Source: Phosphoribacter sp044220725 (GTDB lineage: Bacteria > Actinomycetota > Actinomycetes > Actinomycetales > Dermatophilaceae). Taken from it: DNA of 19,841 nt. The notes below the pieces were generated by a model. It searched no databases. It was given only the letters and a program-made list of their open reading frames with translations, and had not been told where the DNA came from. Location of the stretch: assembly GCA_044220725.1 (NCBI GenBank), contig JBGAQN010000045.1:1-19841 (forward strand), written 5' to 3'. Below are positions 15,803 through 19,841 of the stretch, in pieces. Numbering within the stretch: the first letter of the stretch is position 1; the number at the start of each line of letters is the position of its first letter. Both the position numbers and the translations under genes were made by a program.

Positions 15803-16065
15803 CTCTCCACTCCATTCGGATGACCCCGCGTCAATCCCTGTCCGGACACTCTCGCACGAACCATGCCGACGGGGGGCGCAAACGCCCGCAAATGCCCGGG
15901 GATCGACTCACGTCGTACAGAACCCGCAACGTCGGGTAGCGTTGTCCCCACGGAGACACACAGTTCCCGGGGCCGCTCCGCGGCGACCCGCTGTGCATGG
16001 CCTGTCGGGCCGTGAGCAGCGGGCCTGGCGATGCCGCCCCGGCAGACGCATGAGGGGGTCACGCC
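15803..16065. promoter_or_regulatory. Divergent intergenic region between bldC and the DUF3073 gene
   Basis: This 263-bp gap must hold the promoters of both genes. On the plus strand TAGCGT (15937-15942) is a possible -10 element, but no good -35 pairs with it. A short direct repeat, CGCAAACGCCCG then CGCAAATGCCCG, lies around 15877-15899. I see no clear operator or RNA structure. Confidence 0.3.
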
Positions 16066-16302
16066 ATGGGGCGCGGCCGGGCCAAGGCCAAGCAGACAAA
16101 GGTCGCCCGGGAGTTGAAGTATTTCTCTCCCGACACAGATCTGAGTGCGCTTGAGCGCGAACTTCACAGCGCCACCTACCGTGGCGGCCAGTCCATCAAC
16201 GGCGTCGATGACGATGTTGCGGACAACGACATCGAGGATGTCGACGAGGCCGACGACGGCGACGTGGACGACGACTACGCGTCGTGGGCCGCTGGTCGCT
16301 GA
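16066..16302 (+). CDS. DUF3073 family protein
   Basis: A 78-residue actinobacterial protein of unknown function. The N-terminal MGRGRAKAKQTKVARELKY followed by a short SALERELHS helix is the family hallmark, and the second half is very acidic, ending in the conserved YASW motif. The combination of basic head and acidic tail suggests a nucleic-acid or protein-binding small protein; no activity is known to me. A G-rich ribosome binding site (GAGGGGG) lies upstream of the ATG. It is next to bldC as in other actinobacteria. Confidence 0.9.
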   Translation: MGRGRAKAKQTKVARELKYFSPDTDLSALERELHSATYRGGQSINGVDDDVADNDIEDVDEADDGDVDDDYASWAAGR

Positions 16303-16384
16303 GCGACCAGTCCTGCATCGCTAGCAGCACCTCATGCGGGACCCTCTGGGATCCGCCGACGTCCGACACATCGGGCCCTCAGTT

Positions 16385-16437
16385 GTGCCTCGTGCGCCTC
16401 GTGCGCCTCGTTGTGCCTCGCGCGCCTCGTTGCACCT
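16385..16437. repeat. Short degenerate GTGCGCCTC repeats
   Basis: Several imperfect 9-12 bp units (TGCCTC, GTGCGCCTC twice, then GTTGTGCCTCG and GCGCGCCTCG variants) run together in the 134-bp gap between the convergent DUF3073 and DinB genes. This looks like slippage-generated sequence; no function is evident. Confidence 0.55.
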
Positions 16438-16979
16438 CAGCTGCCGACGGCGCCGTCGATCCGTTCCCTCAGCAGGTCCGCGTGACCGTTGTGCCGGGCC
16501 CATTCCTCAATCATGTGGATGAGGATCCACCGGTTGCTGATGGGCTTCCCGCGCGGCTCCCAGGCGGCAAATCCGTCCAGGTCCAGCCGGGCGAACACCT
16601 CGTCGGAGCGCCGCACCGCGGCCTCGTATGCCGCGAGGTCGCTCGCGACGCGATCCGGAGTCGCCTCGCACAGGTCCTCGTCGTCCCCCGGAAACAGATC
16701 GACCGCGCTTTCGTCGCCCTCCGCGACCCGCGAGAACCACCAGATCTCGACGTCGGTCATGTGCCGGATCAGCCCGGCCAGACTCATTCGCGATGGCGGG
16801 GCGCTGGCTTGGCACACCTGCTCGGGAGTGAGCCCGGAGACTTTCCAGCGCAGGGTCTGGCGGTGATAGTCCAGCCACCACTGCAGCAACTCTCGCTCGG
16901 TGCCGGCCGTTGGGACCGCCGGAGGGTCGAGGGCCGGATCCATCCCCACGACGGGTGTCTGATCCACAGAATCGTCCAT
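16437..16979 (-). CDS. DinB-fold protein (DUF664-like)
   Basis: A 180-residue protein of the DinB/DUF664 four-helix-bundle family, many of whose actinobacterial members use mycothiol as a thiol cofactor. Key signs are an early helix (ELLQWWLDYHRQTLRWKVSGL), then SLAGLIRHMTDVEIWWF with the conserved histidine, and RWILIHMIEEWARHNGHADLLRERIDG with the two late histidines; these three histidines usually bind a metal ion. The activity here is unknown. I prefer the ATG at 16979, which has AGGG upstream; a GTG at 16988 is in frame but lies at the edge of a hairpin. It is 36 bp after purM on the same strand. Confidence 0.82.
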   Translation of the reverse strand: MDDSVDQTPVVGMDPALDPPAVPTAGTERELLQWWLDYHRQTLRWKVSGLTPEQVCQASAPPSRMSLAGLIRHMTDVEIWWFSRVAEGDESAVDLFPGDDEDLCEATPDRVASDLAAYEAAVRRSDEVFARLDLDGFAAWEPRGKPISNRWILIHMIEEWARHNGHADLLRERIDGAVGS

Positions 16980-16987
16980 GTCGGCCA

Positions 16988-17021
16988 CCCTAGGCGAGGA
17001 CCCGATGCGCTCGCCTTAGGG
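16988..17021 (-). terminator. Hairpin spanning the purM stop codon and DinB leader
   Basis: CCCTAGGCGAG (16988-16998) pairs with CTCGCCTTAGGG (17010-17021), an 11-bp stem with one bulged base and an 11-nt loop. One arm covers the purM stop codon (17016-17018). The other holds the AGGG that would serve as the ribosome binding site for the ATG at 16979. It could end purM transcription, or limit DinB translation. Confidence 0.5.
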
Positions 17022-18134
17022 TTTCGGGTGCTCTCCGAGCATCTGCACCGATCCCCCGTCGACGCCCTTGGCCCCGCGGGTCACCTCAGCACTCGGGTCG
17101 GGTGTCCACGTCGCCATCTCGCCGACCTCCCCCAGGACCCAGGCCGGTATGCCGCGCGAGCGGCATACCCGCTGGGCAGCGTCGGCGTGGTCCGCGGGCA
17201 GGACGGCGACGAAACCGACGCCCTGGTTGAGGGTTCGTTCGAGGTCGGCCTGCGGCACCCGACCCAGTCGGCCGATGACGTCGAAGACTGCCGGCGGCGC
17301 CCACGTCGCGCGGTCGACCCGGGCGTAGCTGCCCTGCGGGAGGACCCGGGCGAGGTTGGCGGCCAGCCCTCCGCCGGTCACGTGCGAGAGGGCGTGGACG
17401 TTGATGCCTGGAGTGCGGATGAGAGCCAGGAGGTCGGCGGCATACACCCGGGTCGGGGTGAGCAGCTCCTCGCCGAGCGTCCGCCCGAACTCCTCGACGT
17501 GCCGGTCCAAGGTCCAACCGGCGGCGGCGACGACGCGCCGGACGAGGGAGTAGCCGTTGGAGTGCAGGCCTGACGACGCGAGCGCGAGGACCACGTCCCC
17601 GGGCTCCACGCGGTGCGGGCCGAGGATCTGCGCATACTCGACGACGCCCGTGGCGGCGCCGGCGACGTCATACTCGTCCGGCTCGAGCAGCCCCGGGTGC
17701 TCGGCGGTCTCGCCACCGACGAGGGCGACCCCGGCCTGCTCGCAGGCTTGCGCGATGCCGCCCACGATGGCCGCGATCCGCTCGGGAACGACCTTGCCGG
17801 TGGCGATGTAGTCGGTCATGAACAGAGGCTCGGCGCCGCAGACGACGATGTCGTCGACGACCATCCCGACCAGGTCGAAGCCGATGGTGTCGTGGCGGTC
17901 GAGGGCCTGGGCGATCGCGACTTTGGTGCCGACCCCATCGGTGGACGTGGCCAGAACGGGGCGGGTCATCCGGGCGAGCGCGCTGGCGTCGAAGAGCCCA
18001 GCGAAGCCTCCGAGGCCGCCGATGACCTCGGGCCGGGTCGCCCGACGGACCGCCTCCTTCATGAGCTCGACGGCCTTGTCACCTGCCTCGACGTCGACTC
18101 CGGCCGCGGCATACGTGATGGGCGTGTCGGTCAC
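17016..18134 (-). CDS. purM: Phosphoribosylformylglycinamidine cyclo-ligase (AIR synthetase)
   Basis: A 372-residue enzyme of de novo purine synthesis that closes FGAM to aminoimidazole ribonucleotide using ATP. Visible family motifs are ITYAAAGVDVEAGDKAVELM at the N-terminus, GGFAGLFD (42-49), STDGVGTKVAIA (64-75), DDIVVCGAEPLFMTDYIATGK (94-114) and ALVGGETAEHPG (137-148). The GTG at 18134 gives the usual N-terminus (VTDTPITY); the longer open frame to 18197 adds residues not typical of the family. It follows purF by 87 bp on the same strand. Its 3' part contains an inverted octamer pair (17147-17168) that imposes rare codons, including ATA in the sequence SRGIPAW. Confidence 0.95.
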   Translation of the reverse strand: MTDTPITYAAAGVDVEAGDKAVELMKEAVRRATRPEVIGGLGGFAGLFDASALARMTRPVLATSTDGVGTKVAIAQALDRHDTIGFDLVGMVVDDIVVCGAEPLFMTDYIATGKVVPERIAAIVGGIAQACEQAGVALVGGETAEHPGLLEPDEYDVAGAATGVVEYAQILGPHRVEPGDVVLALASSGLHSNGYSLVRRVVAAAGWTLDRHVEEFGRTLGEELLTPTRVYAADLLALIRTPGINVHALSHVTGGGLAANLARVLPQGSYARVDRATWAPPAVFDVIGRLGRVPQADLERTLNQGVGFVAVLPADHADAAQRVCRSRGIPAWVLGEVGEMATWTPDPSAEVTRGAKGVDGGSVQMLGEHPKP

Positions 18135-18162
18135 GGGTCCCAGCCTAGGCTTCCCGCCGGGT

Positions 18163-18203
18163 CGAGGTATTCCGCTATCACCAGGCGATGGCGTCATACC
18201 TCG
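18163..18203 (-). other. Inverted repeat between purF and purM
   Basis: CGAGGTAT (18163-18170) is inverted as ATACCTCG (18196-18203), with a 25-nt loop. It lies inside the 87-bp gap between the purF stop and purM start. It could attenuate or process the message between the two genes; the long loop makes this tentative. Confidence 0.35.
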
Positions 18204-18221
18204 AACGGGTCGACGGATGCC

Positions 18222-19841
18222 TTACGGGTGCAGGAGGGCGTTCTGGGCCCCGCCGTCGACGCCGTAGGACACGCCTTCCACATCGACCTGTATGCCGCCC
18301 GCTCGCCGACTCGCGGCTTCCGCGGCTGCGGTCCCCCCACCTGATACCGACACCGGCGCCGGGTCGACGTCACGGGCCGAGTGGGACAGATCGATGGGCA
18401 GCGGTTCGAACAGGTGCTTGCCGATCCGGCCGTCCTCTGGCAAGGCGACCGGATAGCTGCCGGTGAAACAGGCCGTGCACAACCGATCGCTGGCCTGTTC
18501 GGTCGCCTCGATCATTCCCTTGAGCGAGATGTAGCCAAGGGAGTCAGCCCCGATCGACGCCCGGATCTCCTCGACCCCCAAGCCGGTCGCGATGAGCTCG
18601 GCCCGGGTGGCGAAGTCGATGCCGTAGAAGCACGGCCAGTGCACCGGAGGCGAGGAGATCCGCACGTGGACCTCGGCGGCCCCGGCCTCGCGCAACATCC
18701 GCACCTGGGCTCGTTGGGTGTTGCCCCGCACGATCGAGTCGTCGACAACGACCAACCGCTTGCCCTTGATCGTGTGCGCCAATGGGTTGAGCTTGAGCCG
18801 AATTCCCAACTGCCGCAACGTTTGCGACGGCTGGATGAAGGTCCGGCCGACATAGGCGTTCTTGACGAACCCCTGGCCGAAGGGGATCCCCGACCCCTGG
18901 GCATAGCCGACCGCCGCGGGCACCCCGGAGTCGGGCACCCCGATCACCAGGTCGGCCTCGACGGGGTGTTCGGCGGCTAACCGCGCCCCCATCGCCACCC
19001 GGGCTTCGTGGACGACCCGCTGGTTGATGACCGCATCGGGCCGGGCCAGATAGACGTACTCGAAGACGCAACCCTTGGGCTCGGGTGTCGCGAAGTGGTG
19101 CGAGCGCAGCCCGTCCTCGTCGATGACGACGAGCTCACCCGGCTCGATCTCGCGGATCACCGCTGCGCCGACGGTCTGCAGCGCGGCCGTCTCCGACGCC
19201 ACCACCCACCCACGGTCGAGCCGCCCCAGCGCGAGCGGCCGGATCCCATGCGGGTCGCGGGCGGCATACAGGGTGTGCTCGTCCATGAAGACGAAACAGA
19301 AGGCACCCCGCAACCGCGGCAGCACGTCAAGCGCGACCGCCTCAAGCGACCGGTCGGGGTCGGACAGCAACGCGGTGACCAGCGCCGTGTCGGTCGTGTT
19401 GCCGCGCCCGATCTCGCCGGGATGCCGGTCCAGCTCGCCGTGGCGTTCGGCCACGAGGTCGCGCAGCTCAGCCGAGTTGATGAGGTTGCCGTTGTGCGCG
19501 AGCGCGACCGTCGTGGTGTCGGTGCCGCCGAGCGTCGGCTGCGCGTTCTCCCAGGTCGAGCCGCCGGTCGTGGAATAGCGGCAGTGCCCGATCGCCACAT
19601 GCCCCGTCATCGACTGCAGCGCCGACTCGTTGAAGACCTGGCTGACCAGCCCCATGTCCTTGTAGACGAGCACCTTGTGCCCGTCGCCGGTCGCGATGCC
19701 GGCCGATTCCTGCCCGCGGTGCTGGAGCGCATACAGCCCGAAGTAGGCGAGTTTGGCGACGTCCTCCCCCGGTGCCCAGACGCCGAAGACCCCACAGGCG
19801 TCCTGTGGGCCCTTCTCTCCCGGCAAGAGATCGTGCGTCAG
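18222..19841 (-). CDS. purF: Amidophosphoribosyltransferase (5' end outside the window)
   Basis: The first enzyme of purine synthesis, making phosphoribosylamine from PRPP and glutamine. The frame is open to the right edge (first codons read LTHDLLPGEK), so the true start is beyond the window; a TTG at 19826 is a possible but unlikely start. The segment DACGVFGVW contains the catalytic cysteine exposed by propeptide removal. YALQHRGQESAGIA and the GHCRYSTTG motif complete the glutaminase half. The PRPP loop is VVVDDSIVRGNTQ. Cysteines in KGCVFEYVYLARPD, HWPCFYGIDFA and LCTACFTG match the four ligands of the 4Fe-4S cluster of the Bacillus-type enzyme. The last 50 or so residues are a Gly/Ala/Ser-rich tail. 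It heads the purF-purM unit. Confidence 0.95.
   Translation of the reverse strand: MTHDLLPGEKGPQDACGVFGVWAPGEDVAKLAYFGLYALQHRGQESAGIATGDGHKVLVYKDMGLVSQVFNESALQSMTGHVAIGHCRYSTTGGSTWENAQPTLGGTDTTTVALAHNGNLINSAELRDLVAERHGELDRHPGEIGRGNTTDTALVTALLSDPDRSLEAVALDVLPRLRGAFCFVFMDEHTLYAARDPHGIRPLALGRLDRGWVVASETAALQTVGAAVIREIEPGELVVIDEDGLRSHHFATPEPKGCVFEYVYLARPDAVINQRVVHEARVAMGARLAAEHPVEADLVIGVPDSGVPAAVGYAQGSGIPFGQGFVKNAYVGRTFIQPSQTLRQLGIRLKLNPLAHTIKGKRLVVVDDSIVRGNTQRAQVRMLREAGAAEVHVRISSPPVHWPCFYGIDFATRAELIATGLGVEEIRASIGADSLGYISLKGMIEATEQASDRLCTACFTGSYPVALPEDGRIGKHLFEPLPIDLSHSARDVDPAPVSVSGGGTAAAEAASRRAGGIQVDVEGVSYGVDGGAQNALLHP

Noticed and set aside
572..19269. Octamer as a Chi-type or FtsK-orienting (KOPS) motif
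   Set aside because: Those motifs are strongly skewed to one strand; here the counts are 16 and 18. Only a whole-genome skew test would settle it, but the window does not support it.

Overview
This window is high-GC DNA with strongly GC-biased third codon positions, almost certainly from an actinobacterium. The linked set purF, purM, a DUF3073 gene and bldC is a well-known actinobacterial neighbourhood, also present in Streptomyces. Overall style suggests a member of the Micrococcales such as the Intrasporangiaceae/Dermatophilaceae, but that placement is inference. I found no rRNA, tRNA, CRISPR array, transposase or phage gene.

Layout. Positions 10-519 encode a PspC-domain membrane protein followed by a strong hairpin. 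Positions 820-2652 encode a repeat-built polytopic membrane protein resembling DUF5671, preceded by a symmetric cluster of four operator-like half-sites. Positions 2781-3874 hold a small uncharacterised protein and a von Willebrand A (VWA) protein, probably one operon from a leaderless promoter; the VWA frame continues to look coding for 54 codons after its stop. Positions 4135-6763 hold a DEAD-box RNA helicase, a DUF192 lipoprotein and a flavodoxin-like protein, all on the plus strand. A 53-bp tandem repeat fills the gap to the next, convergent gene. Positions 6933-12589 contain a very long fused indolepyruvate:ferredoxin oxidoreductase (minus) divergent from an APC-family amino acid permease (plus). 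Positions 12611-15433 (minus) encode an AMP-forming acyl-CoA ligase and an AI-2E-family membrane protein in one likely operon. Positions 15614-16302 hold divergent bldC and a DUF3073 gene. Positions 16437-19841 (minus) hold purF, purM and a DinB-fold gene; purF runs off the right edge.

How the genes may work together. The permease, the oxidoreductase and the acyl-CoA ligase form a plausible amino acid or aryl-pyruvate use module: uptake of an amino acid, oxidation of its 2-oxo acid to an acyl-CoA, and handling of the free acid by CoA ligation. purF and purM are steps 1 and 5 of de novo purine synthesis. The DinB gene lies between purM and DUF3073, with a hairpin spanning the purM stop codon and the region just before the DinB start.

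The most striking feature is not a gene. The non-palindromic octamer GTATGCCG (complement CGGCATAC) occurs 34 times by my hand count, about once per 580 bp, where fewer than one is expected. It is nearly balanced between strands (16 versus 18) and occurs in coding and non-coding DNA. It forces rare codons (ATA, TAT, GCA) into genes, forms five close inverted pairs (two just downstream of stop codons), and sits 8-9 nt before the start codon of three plus-strand genes. This resembles the behaviour of DNA uptake sequences or a genome-wide recognition motif, and I know of no description of it in actinobacteria.
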